IMG/VR virus record: IMGVR_UViG_3300038405_000239
Location: 1 to 22,248 of that record
Reading direction: 5' to 3' (one strand)
DNA length: 22,248 bases
From: a virus
Of the stretch, positions 14,268 to 21,103 are shown one piece after another. The position numbers were made by a program, and so were the translations under genes. Below the pieces are notes generated by a model. It was not told the origin of the DNA. It made no database searches and saw nothing but the letters and a program-made list of their open reading frames with translations. How positions within the stretch are numbered: the first letter of the stretch is position 1; the number at the start of each line of letters is the position of its first letter.

Positions 14268-14304
14268 CCCGCGGGTCCCCCGGATCCAGGTCCGGGGCCG
14301 CGGG
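14268..14304 (-). terminator. G+C-rich stem-loop after the reverse-strand gene at 14305
   Basis: CCCGCGG (14268-14274) pairs with CCGCGGG (14298-14304), and CCCCGGA (14278-14284) pairs with TCCGGGG (14291-14297), around a short TCCAGG loop. The stem directly abuts the stop codon of the reverse-strand gene and lies upstream of element copy B. There is no T-run on either strand, so termination would be inefficient or factor-assisted. It may instead insulate the two small genes from each other. Confidence 0.45.
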
Positions 14305-14613
14305 TTAGGGCTGCGGCTGCGCACCGCCCAGGGCTTGCGAGGCGGCTTCGAGCTTGCTGACGGCGTCCTCGACCTGCGCATCGCTGACCGAGCCGGCATC
14401 CTGGTGCAGTGACTGGATCAGGGTGATCGCGGTCTGCACCGCGGACTGGATGTCGGCAACGGCTTTGGCGAGATCGTCGGCTACGGCCATGGTTCGCTCC
14501 TGTTCTGCGAGCAGCTGCTGGACGCCGGCCCAGATCTGCGCCAGCAGCTGATCGATTGTCGGCGGCGGTGAAAAGGCCGCCGCCTCGGGTGAAAACGTCG
14601 GGGGTTGCGCCAT
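14305..14613 (-). CDS. Small helical phage protein on the reverse strand
   Basis: Two starts are possible. ATG 14613 gives 102 residues with a Pro-rich start, then TIDQLLAQIWAGVQQLLAEQ. ATG 14490 gives 61 residues (MAVADDLAKAVADIQSAVQT) and has the better ribosome site: AGGAG six bases upstream. The upstream part has coding-like codon use, so both products may be made. The protein is a helical bundle type with regular hydrophobic spacing, no cysteine and a Gln/Pro tail. An extended -10-like TGGTATAGT sits 7 bases before ATG 14613, fitting a leaderless message. Its ATG shares the palindrome CATG with the forward NlpC/P60 gene, so the two diverge with overlapping start codons. Function unknown. 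Confidence 0.55.
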   Translation of the reverse strand: MAQPPTFSPEAAAFSPPPTIDQLLAQIWAGVQQLLAEQERTMAVADDLAKAVADIQSAVQTAITLIQSLHQDAGSVSDAQVEDAVSKLEAASQALGGAQPQP

Positions 14614-15130
14614 GACCGCCACTATACCACTGGATGCCCGGCGCGCCCCTCTCGGCGAAGCGGAGCTTCGCCTGCCGCTAGGCGAAACGGAGTTTCGCCG
14701 GAAGGTAATCGCCGAGGCCGAGGCGTGGCTCGGCACACCCTATCACCACGGCGGCCGAATCAAGGGCGCCGGGGTCGATTGCCTGACCCTGTTGGCCGAG
14801 GTCTACGCCGCCGCCGGGGTCATCGAGCCGGTCCTCGATCTGCCGTTCTACCGGCCCGATTTCATGTTTCACACGGAACTCGAGACCTATCTCAACGGGC
14901 TTCTCGAGGCCGGCGGGCGCCCGATTGAGGTGCCGCTGCCGGGCGATGTCGCGATCTTCCGCCGGCACGACTGGCGGATCTTTGGCCACGCCGCGATCGT
15001 CGTGGGCTGGCCGCAAGTCATCCACGCCATTCCGGGGCGGCCGCCGCGCCACGGCTGCTGCCGGGCCGACGCCAGCACCGGCTGGTTTCGCCAGTACCAG
15101 GTCAAATTCCTGTCGCCGTTCTGCCGATGA
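14612..15130 (+). CDS. NlpC/P60-family tail peptidase (GTA gp14-like)
   Basis: The 172-residue protein has the NlpC/P60 fold: VIAEAEAWLGTPYHHGGRIK at 32-51, catalytic Cys57 in GAGVDCLTLLAEVY, catalytic His126 in FGHAAIVVGW and a third polar residue, probably His138, in QVIHAI. A PLPGDVAIFRR strand lies before the His. In gene-transfer-agent-like tails this protein sits between hub and tip and is thought to cleave peptide cross-links in host peptidoglycan. All active-site residues are intact. Residues ~10-30 are unlike the family: they are encoded by two palindromes (PLGEAELRLPLGETEF) and look inserted between the start and the enzyme domain. The stop overlaps the tip gene (ATGA). Confidence 0.85.
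   Translation: MTATIPLDARRAPLGEAELRLPLGETEFRRKVIAEAEAWLGTPYHHGGRIKGAGVDCLTLLAEVYAAAGVIEPVLDLPFYRPDFMFHTELETYLNGLLEAGGRPIEVPLPGDVAIFRRHDWRIFGHAAIVVGWPQVIHAIPGRPPRHGCCRADASTGWFRQYQVKFLSPFCR
14649..14699 (+). repeat. Paired palindromes read in frame inside the NlpC/P60 gene
   Basis: Two near-identical 19-base palindromes lie in tandem: GGCGAAGC-GGA-GCTTCGCC (14654-14672) and GGCGAAAC-GGA-GTTTCGCC (14681-14699). Each has a perfect 8-bp stem and the same GGA loop, and they sit 27 bases apart, so both are read in the same frame, as LGEAELR and LGETEFR. The leading CCTCTCGGCGAA also begins the palindromic element at 12888, showing one repeat family. Confidence 0.7.
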
Positions 15131-17307
15131 GCTTCCTGCGCCCGCACTACGATTTTCTGCAGCAGCTCGCCTGGCAGCGGCCCGCCACCAATGCGCTGCA
15201 GTACAACACCTCCACCCCGGGGTTGGTGATCCCGATCGTCTTTGGCGTCCTGCGCATCCCCAGCAATCTGCTGGGCATGGGCAATTACATGGGGCCGGGC
15301 GGCGGCAAAAAAGGGAAAGGGGTGGGCAGCCTGCCGATCGGCGGCACCAATACCGTCGCCGGCAAGGGCGGCGGCGGCGGCAAGGGCAAGGGCAGCAGCG
15401 GCAAGGGCAAAAAGGGCGGCAATCACGATTTCACCGTCGATGCCGATTTTGGCCTGTGCCAGGGCCCGATCAGCGGGGTCGGGCAGGCCTATGTCAACGC
15501 CCAGGTCGCGGATTTCTACAGCATCGGGCTCAACCTCTATTTGGGCGGCGACGGGCAGGCGGCAGACGGCACGATGGCCGGGCTCGGCTACACCGTCGGC
15601 TATAGCGGCACCGCGCATTTCGCCGGCAACTTCGATCTCGGGATGTCGCCGGTGCTGCCCAATGTCTCTGTCGAGGTCTATGGGTTCTCGGCCAGCTCGT
15701 TTCCCGGTCTGCAGGACGCCAACGCCGGGCATGTCGTGCAGGCGCTGCTGCTCGACCAGCGCTGGGGCCTCGGGTTTCCGGCGCAGTACCTCGACCCCGA
15801 TCTGTTGACGCTCTACGGCGATTACACCGTCGCCGCCAACCTGCCGGTGTCGGTCGTGCTCGACGCGCAGCAGAAGGGTACGGAATGGCTCGACGGTCTG
15901 ACCCGGCTGACCAATACCGCGGTGGTGTGCTCGGGCAGCCTGGTCAGGCTGATCCCCTATGGCGACGCGGCATTGAGCTCCAATGGCGTCAGCTGGACGC
16001 CCTACAACAACATGACCCCGGTCTATGCGCTGACCGACGACAATTTTCTTCCCTGGCACCCGCGCGCCGAGGACAGCGAGGAGCCGCAGACCGGCGAGGA
16101 CGACCCGGTCATCATGACCCGGCACAACCCGGCCGACCGCGATAACTGGCTGACCATCCAGTACAAGGACCGCTCGAATTATTACAACGACAATGTCATT
16201 CCGGTGTTTTCGCAGGGTCACATCGACGCCTATGGCCGGCGCGATGGCGAGACATTGCCGGGGAAATGCTTTTGCAGCCCGGGCGCGGCGCAGATCTCGG
16301 CGCAGCTGATCCTGCAGCGCAAGCTCTATGTCGACACCTGCAAATTCAAACTCGGCTGGCAATACGGGCTGCTCGAGCCGATGGACCTCGTGCTGCTGAC
16401 CGACCCCGCCGCCGGGTTCACCGAGGCGCCGTTCAGGATCATTTCGCGCGAGCGCAACGCCAATGGCGATTTGACCTTTGAGGCCGAGACGGCCGCCGGC
16501 CCCGGCATCAGCGACGGCTGCGCTACTGTAACCTCGCAGGCGACGCCGGGCGCGCCACCGACAGTCGACGGCACCGGGGGTGCGAGCGGGCTTGCGCTCA
16601 CCTCAGTCACCGCGACAATCACGACAACGCAGCCCAATGACGTGATCCTGGTGCTGGTCCAGGGCTTTCAGACCGCGCAGGTCGCTGCTGGGGCGCCGCA
16701 GATCGGCTCGGTCTCCAGCCCCAATCTGGGGGCATTCAGGGCGCGCACCGGGGTGATCACGGCACAGCTCAATGCCGGGGGGAGCAGCTTTGCCCCCTGG
16801 TATGGTGCCACGCAGCTCTTGTGGGCGCCGGCACCCAATGTGCTCACCAACGAGCCGATCAAGTTGACGTTTAGCTCGGAGGTGGTCGGCGGCGGTCTCG
16901 CGGTCATGGCGATCAATGGCGCGGCAAACATCAACAGCCCCTTTGACCCTGACCCCTCGCTGCCGGCAGAGCAGACCTACGTCAGCCCGACCCAGACCGC
17001 CGGCCAGGTCCAGGTCGGCGGTGTCTCGACCACCAACAGCAATGATCTGATCATCGGCGCCGCGGCCGTCTTCTCCCGGATCAACGTCGCCGCCGGCAGC
17101 GGCGTCGCGCTGACCTATTCCGCCGCCTCGGGCGATGGCATTACCCAGCCCTTTGCCGGCTATGCGGCGGAATGCATCATCGTTGCCTACCCGTCGGGCG
17201 CGCGGCTCGCCGGCGCCACGCTCAACACCCTTGTCGCCTTTGTCAACGGACAGCCGATGGTCACCGACAACTGGATCATGATCGGCGACGCCATCACCTC
17301 GAGCTGA
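15127..17307 (+). CDS. Tail tip / host-specificity protein, N-terminal portion
   Basis: The 726-residue protein opens with the start common to this tip family (MSFLRPHYDFLQQLAWQRPA, then PGLVIPIVFGVLRIPSNLLG). Residues 57-99 are a Gly/Lys low-complexity loop. A conserved hub-like body follows (ADFGLCQGPISGVGQAYVN, NLYLGGDGQ, AQYLDPDLLTLYGDYTVAAN, and a typical gpJ-like segment with TIQYKDRSNYYNDN). After residue ~515 a separate beta-sandwich domain appears (TITTTQPNDVILVLVQGF, AVMAINGAANINSPFD) of a type that recurs in phage adhesins. The product ends there, whereas related tip proteins often continue into the sequence found in the next gene. It should form the central tail tip that contacts the host receptor. 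Confidence 0.8.
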   Translation: MSFLRPHYDFLQQLAWQRPATNALQYNTSTPGLVIPIVFGVLRIPSNLLGMGNYMGPGGGKKGKGVGSLPIGGTNTVAGKGGGGGKGKGSSGKGKKGGNHDFTVDADFGLCQGPISGVGQAYVNAQVADFYSIGLNLYLGGDGQAADGTMAGLGYTVGYSGTAHFAGNFDLGMSPVLPNVSVEVYGFSASSFPGLQDANAGHVVQALLLDQRWGLGFPAQYLDPDLLTLYGDYTVAANLPVSVVLDAQQKGTEWLDGLTRLTNTAVVCSGSLVRLIPYGDAALSSNGVSWTPYNNMTPVYALTDDNFLPWHPRAEDSEEPQTGEDDPVIMTRHNPADRDNWLTIQYKDRSNYYNDNVIPVFSQGHIDAYGRRDGETLPGKCFCSPGAAQISAQLILQRKLYVDTCKFKLGWQYGLLEPMDLVLLTDPAAGFTEAPFRIISRERNANGDLTFEAETAAGPGISDGCATVTSQATPGAPPTVDGTGGASGLALTSVTATITTTQPNDVILVLVQGFQTAQVAAGAPQIGSVSSPNLGAFRARTGVITAQLNAGGSSFAPWYGATQLLWAPAPNVLTNEPIKLTFSSEVVGGGLAVMAINGAANINSPFDPDPSLPAEQTYVSPTQTAGQVQVGGVSTTNSNDLIIGAAAVFSRINVAAGSGVALTYSAASGDGITQPFAGYAAECIIVAYPSGARLAGATLNTLVAFVNGQPMVTDNWIMIGDAITSS

Positions 17308-17310
17308 TCC

Positions 17311-18345
17311 ATGGCACTCTCGCCCATTACCTCGACCGGGGTCGGCACCGCCTACGGCTACCCGCTGCAGAACACCGCCGGGCAGGGCTACACCGCGGTC
17401 GCCGCGGCGGCCGCGGCAGCGGCACCCGCCGTCAATACGCCGATCATCTTTGAGCCGCCGCCGGGGCTCTCGGGCGGTGCGCTCTTGGTGTGGATCGTCG
17501 CCTCAGGCGGGCCCAGTAATTGGGGCGGCTGCCAGGTCTACATCAGCCCCGACAATACGACCTATGTGCCAGCGGGGAACATCGCTGATGGCCAGATCCA
17601 GGGGGTGCTGAGTGCCACATTCGCCAGTGGCAATGACCCCGACACCGTCAACACCTTGGCGGTCGATCTGACCGAAAGCGGCGGCCAGCTGATCGCCGGC
17701 ACGACAACCGACGCCGATGAATACCTGAGCCTGTGCTGGTGCGACGGCGAGCTCGTCGCCTATTCGGCGGCGACCCTGACCGCTGCCAGCAAATACAGCC
17801 TCGGCACCTATATCCGCCGCGGCGCCTATGGCACGACGATTGCCAGCCACAGCAGCGGCGCGCAATTCGCCCGCATCTTGGGGTCGACCTTTTCGATGGA
17901 ATTTCCGTCGAACCTGATCGGCAAGACGTTTTACTGGAAATTTCCGTCGTTCAACTCGCTGGGCGGCGGTCTGCAGTCGCTGTCCAATGCGACGGCCTAT
18001 TCCTACACTTTGACCGGCGCCGGGCTGCTGCCGTTTCTCTACCGGGTCACGACCGGCACCAGTTTTACGGTGCCGTCGAGCCCGATCGTCGCCCCCGACA
18101 TCCAGGTGATGTGGGCGAGCTCAAGCGCCGGCGCCAAGACGACCAACATTCCGGCCGCCGGCAGCGCGGCCCCACGCTTCCGGCTCGGTGTAGCGACCAC
18201 CCTGGGCAATGGCGATAAGCACACAATCACGCCGGCCTCGGGCACCATCCAGGGGCAGAGCAGCTACTCGTTCGTCGATGTCCCCGGCGGCGCCAACATC
18301 GCGCTGCTGGCGGATGTGACCGGCAGCAACTGGATCATCAGGTAA
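17311..18345 (+). CDS. Tail tip protein, C-terminal portion as a separate gene
   Basis: The 344-residue product starts three bases after the tip gene. Its content (TPIIFEPPPGLSGGALLVWI, NWGGCQVYISPDNTTYVPAG, DPDTVNTLAVDLTESGGQLI, SLGTYIRRGAYGTTIASHSSG) resembles the C-terminal beta-rich part of gpJ/tip proteins of alphaproteobacterial prophages, where it is often fused to the hub body. Its last ~80 residues (SPIVAPDIQVMWASSSAGAK) look like a small glycine-rich beta domain. It has no signal peptide. An Ala run (residues ~30-39) and a short Gly/Thr-rich start resemble a new N-terminal docking segment. It probably assembles onto the tip and carries receptor-binding surface. Confidence 0.7.
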   Translation: MALSPITSTGVGTAYGYPLQNTAGQGYTAVAAAAAAAAPAVNTPIIFEPPPGLSGGALLVWIVASGGPSNWGGCQVYISPDNTTYVPAGNIADGQIQGVLSATFASGNDPDTVNTLAVDLTESGGQLIAGTTTDADEYLSLCWCDGELVAYSAATLTAASKYSLGTYIRRGAYGTTIASHSSGAQFARILGSTFSMEFPSNLIGKTFYWKFPSFNSLGGGLQSLSNATAYSYTLTGAGLLPFLYRVTTGTSFTVPSSPIVAPDIQVMWASSSAGAKTTNIPAAGSAAPRFRLGVATTLGNGDKHTITPASGTIQGQSSYSFVDVPGGANIALLADVTGSNWIIR

Positions 18346-18353
18346 GGGCCAAT

Positions 18354-18956
18354 ATGCAGGACAAATCCGCGGTCGCCATCGCCGCGATCGCGGCGGCGAC
18401 CATTGCTCTGGCGGTCGCCGGCTACTGGCCCAAGCCGGCGGTGAGCTCGTGGGAGCCGCCGGTCCAGCCCGACGAGACCGCGTTCACGCAGGGCACCAGC
18501 AACACGCTGATGCCGCTCAGCTGCTTCTACAGCAGCTCGATCAGCAACCTGAGCAACAATCAGGCCGGTGCGGTGCAATGCACGATCGACCGCAAGCTGG
18601 TGGTGAGCCAGCCCGGCTCGGTCAGCGGCGGCTATTCGAGCTCGCTGATCAGCGGTGCGGTCTCGACCACCGGCACGAGCTCAACCCAGATCATCGCCGC
18701 CATCGCCTCGACCCGGATCTGCGTCAACGAGCTGTCGATCGCCAACACCAGCAGCACCGACTCGCTGATCACTCTGCAGGACGGCTCGGGCGGCTCGACC
18801 CTCTGGTACACCGTCGCCCCGGCGAAAAACGGCTATGGCGGTTCCAATGTGACCCTGCCCGCGCCGGTCTGCACCAGCAGCGGCAACGGGCTCTATTTCG
18901 CCGCCGGCACCGCGGCGACGACGATCTACGTTTCAGCGGGCGGCTTCAAGGGGTAG
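18354..18956 (+). CDS. Membrane-anchored or exported beta-sandwich phage protein
   Basis: The 200-residue protein follows an AAGGG ribosome site. It begins with an uncut-looking hydrophobic segment (AVAIAAIAAATIALAVAGYW) after MQDK, so it is either a signal anchor or a signal peptide with a poor cleavage site. The remainder is Ser/Thr-rich beta sequence with four cysteines (in LSCFYSSS, VQCTIDRK, RICVNE and PVCTSS). Its last ~90 residues resemble small phage beta-sandwich proteins such as the one at 1272 (TSSTDSLITLQDGSGGSTLW, LYFAAGTAATTIYVSAGG). It lies at the head of a run of accessory adhesin genes. Exact role unknown. Confidence 0.6.
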   Translation: MQDKSAVAIAAIAAATIALAVAGYWPKPAVSSWEPPVQPDETAFTQGTSNTLMPLSCFYSSSISNLSNNQAGAVQCTIDRKLVVSQPGSVSGGYSSSLISGAVSTTGTSSTQIIAAIASTRICVNELSIANTSSTDSLITLQDGSGGSTLWYTVAPAKNGYGGSNVTLPAPVCTSSGNGLYFAAGTAATTIYVSAGGFKG

Positions 18957-18967
18957 CGGAGCAATCG

Positions 18968-20095
18968 ATGATGAAATCCATTCTTTTCGCCGCACTCGCC
19001 GTCCTGCTGTTGGCCGCCGCACCCGCGGCGCGGGCGCAGATCCTCTTCGCCGGCGGCGAGGACACCGAGTTTTCCGGTGTGACGTCCTCGAAGCGCGGCA
19101 GCGCCGGCGGCGAGACTGACGGCGGGTACAGATCCAGCTTTGCCCGCGAAGGGTTGAATGTCGACGGCAACGGCAGCACCGTCGCTGACCCTCCGACATA
19201 CATGATCACGTCGCCGACCTTTACCGCGACATCAAACCCGCTGTGGATCCACGCGCAGGTGTACATGGCGAATGTCGGCTCGACCGCCGGGATCCAGGCG
19301 GTGCGGGTCTATAGCCCAGACGGGGTGGCGCGCATCCTGCTGCGGCAAACCGCGACCGAGGGCCTGCTCAAGGTCTCGACGCGAAACGCGGCCGGCACGA
19401 TCACCGATCTGGCAACCGCTTCTAGCGCCATCTCTGCGAACACGCAGACGGCCCTCGACCTGATGATCAACTATACCTGCTCGTCGAGCGGCGGCGTGCA
19501 GCTCTATGTGGCCGGCGTGCAGGTCATCAATTACAGCGGCAACCCCTGCACCGATTCCGCGACCACCTTGAACCAGGTGGCGCTGGCGCAGCTGACCAAC
19601 GACGGCAATTCCAACGGCTGCACGAACGGCACCCAGGCGGGCAACTGCTGGTCCGAGGTCATCGCCGCGCAGCAGGACACCCGCAGCATGGGGTTGTGGA
19701 GCCTCACGCCCCAGGCGACCGGCAACACCCAGAGCTGGACCGGCTCGGTCGGCAACATCAACGAGACGACGATCAACGACAGCAACAACATCAACACCGC
19801 GACCAACAATGCGCTCTCCGAATGGACGACGCCGACGAGCTATCCCAGCGGCAACTGGAGCCTGACCGCGGTCGTGCAATCCTTCAGGGCGCTCGTCGGC
19901 ACCACCGGGCCGCAGCATTTCCAGCCGCTGATGCGGGTCAACTCGACCGACAACACCTCGGGCACGAATATCGCGCCGACCACGTCATTCGCCAATTACC
20001 AGTATGTCTGGACGCAGAACCCGCACACCAGCGCGGCGTTCTCGACCACCGACATCAGCTCGGGGTTCAACCTCGGGCTGGAGAGCGAGCCATGA
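18968..20095 (+). CDS. Exported LamG/concanavalin-like phage protein
   Basis: I choose ATG 18968 because GGAG lies at 18958-18961 with suitable spacing. The frame is open far upstream, but only as a shadow of the previous gene. The 375-residue product starts with a signal peptide (MMKSILFAALAVLLLAAAPA, then ARA before QILF). The mature chain begins like phage lectin-like proteins (FAGGEDTEFSG) and has a jelly-roll pattern (NPLWIHAQVYM, VARILLRQTATEGLLKVSTR, DLMINYTCSSSGGVQLYVAG). A C-terminal region (SMGLWSLTPQATGNTQSWTG, GTTGPQHFQPLMRVNSTDN) is widespread in alphaproteobacterial phage tail loci. There are four cysteines. Likely glycan-binding adhesin; export before assembly is unusual. Confidence 0.7.
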   Translation: MMKSILFAALAVLLLAAAPAARAQILFAGGEDTEFSGVTSSKRGSAGGETDGGYRSSFAREGLNVDGNGSTVADPPTYMITSPTFTATSNPLWIHAQVYMANVGSTAGIQAVRVYSPDGVARILLRQTATEGLLKVSTRNAAGTITDLATASSAISANTQTALDLMINYTCSSSGGVQLYVAGVQVINYSGNPCTDSATTLNQVALAQLTNDGNSNGCTNGTQAGNCWSEVIAAQQDTRSMGLWSLTPQATGNTQSWTGSVGNINETTINDSNNINTATNNALSEWTTPTSYPSGNWSLTAVVQSFRALVGTTGPQHFQPLMRVNSTDNTSGTNIAPTTSFANYQYVWTQNPHTSAAFSTTDISSGFNLGLESEP

Positions 20096-21096
20096 CGACC
20101 ATGACAAAAGCACTCGCGGCGCTCGCCGCACTGCTGTGGGTCGGCGCGGCGCAGGCGCAGACGGTAACCCCGCAGGGCCGGCTGACCCTGACCAGCGCCA
20201 CGCCGGTGATGACCACCGACACGACCGCAGCGACCACGGTCTATTACGACTGCTATGCCGGCAACAATGTCCCGGTCGGGTCGACCCCTTCGAACCTGAC
20301 GATCCCCTCGTGCGAGGTCTCGATGGGGCTGAGCACCTCGAATGTCGCCTCGGGCTCGGTCTATGACATCTTTGGCGTGTCGAACAGCGGCACCCTGGTC
20401 ATTTGCGTCGGCCCGGCCTGGTCCTCGACGACCGCGCGCGGCACCGGCGCCGGCACGACCCAGCTCGACCAGACCAACGGCGGGCTGTGGACCAACGAAA
20501 ACAGCCTGACGCACTGCTATGGCGGTGCTGCCGGGACGACCGATTACGGCTCGGTTGCCGCGCATGCCGCGACCTATCTCGGCTCGCTTTATGCGACCGC
20601 CAATGGCCAGACCGGAATGCAGTTCGCGCCAGCGGCGGCCGCGGGCGGCTCGAACAACGTGCTGGCGCTTTACAATGCCTACAACCGCGTGCTGTTTCAC
20701 TCGCTGTCGCGCGACAACACCTCCAGCTGGACCTACTCGACTGCGACCTGGCGGGCGGCCGACAACAGCAACAGCAACCGCATCAACTGGCTCGACGGCC
20801 TGATCCAGTCGCAGGTAACCGCCTCCTGGCAAGCCTTCTGCGGCAATCAGGGCGGCAACAATTACAGCGTCGGGGTCAACTTTGACAGCACCAGCGCAAC
20901 CCCTGGCGGGGTTGTTGGCGACAGCTATTACAGCGGCAGCACCAGTTTTAGCAGCATCGCCGGGGGCAACTCGACCATCGCGCTGGGGTGGCACTATGCG
21001 CAGGCGATGGAGGACGTGCAGGGCGGGACGGTAACGTGCGACGGGGTCGAGAACAGCGCGGTCCTGATGGGGCTCAGCCTGTTCCTGATGGACTAA
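20092..21096 (+). CDS. Exported tail-fibre-like adhesin
   Basis: The ATG at 20092 overlaps the previous stop (ATGA) and opens a 334-residue protein. ATG 20101 is an alternative start nine bases on. A signal peptide (MTTMTKALAALAALLWVGAA, then QA before QTVTPQG) precedes a sequence that I recognise as a common phage tail-locus protein: QGRLTLTSATPVMTTDTTAA at the mature start, then YDIFGVSNSGTLVICVGPAW, AATYLGSLYATANGQTGMQF, NNVLALYNAYNRVLFHSLSR and a SWTYSTATWRAADN segment. Homologues I recall usually start directly at the GRLTLTS segment. Six cysteines are present, again even in number. Probable tail fibre or receptor-binding component; the signal peptide adds doubt about when it joins the particle. 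Confidence 0.7.
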   Translation: MTTMTKALAALAALLWVGAAQAQTVTPQGRLTLTSATPVMTTDTTAATTVYYDCYAGNNVPVGSTPSNLTIPSCEVSMGLSTSNVASGSVYDIFGVSNSGTLVICVGPAWSSTTARGTGAGTTQLDQTNGGLWTNENSLTHCYGGAAGTTDYGSVAAHAATYLGSLYATANGQTGMQFAPAAAAGGSNNVLALYNAYNRVLFHSLSRDNTSSWTYSTATWRAADNSNSNRINWLDGLIQSQVTASWQAFCGNQGGNNYSVGVNFDSTSATPGGVVGDSYYSGSTSFSSIAGGNSTIALGWHYAQAMEDVQGGTVTCDGVENSAVLMGLSLFLMD

Positions 21097-21103
21097 GCGA
21101 CCG

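Noticed and set aside
14887-16362. 491-codon open frame on the reverse strand
   Set aside because: Antisense to the NlpC/P60 and tip genes, whose active-site and family motifs are clear. No start context and no recognisable domain.
18449-18967. Long N-terminal extension of the gene at 18968
   Set aside because: The upstream part of the frame is a shadow of the gene at 18354 (Gln/Arg-rich). GGAG and a full signal peptide mark ATG 18968.
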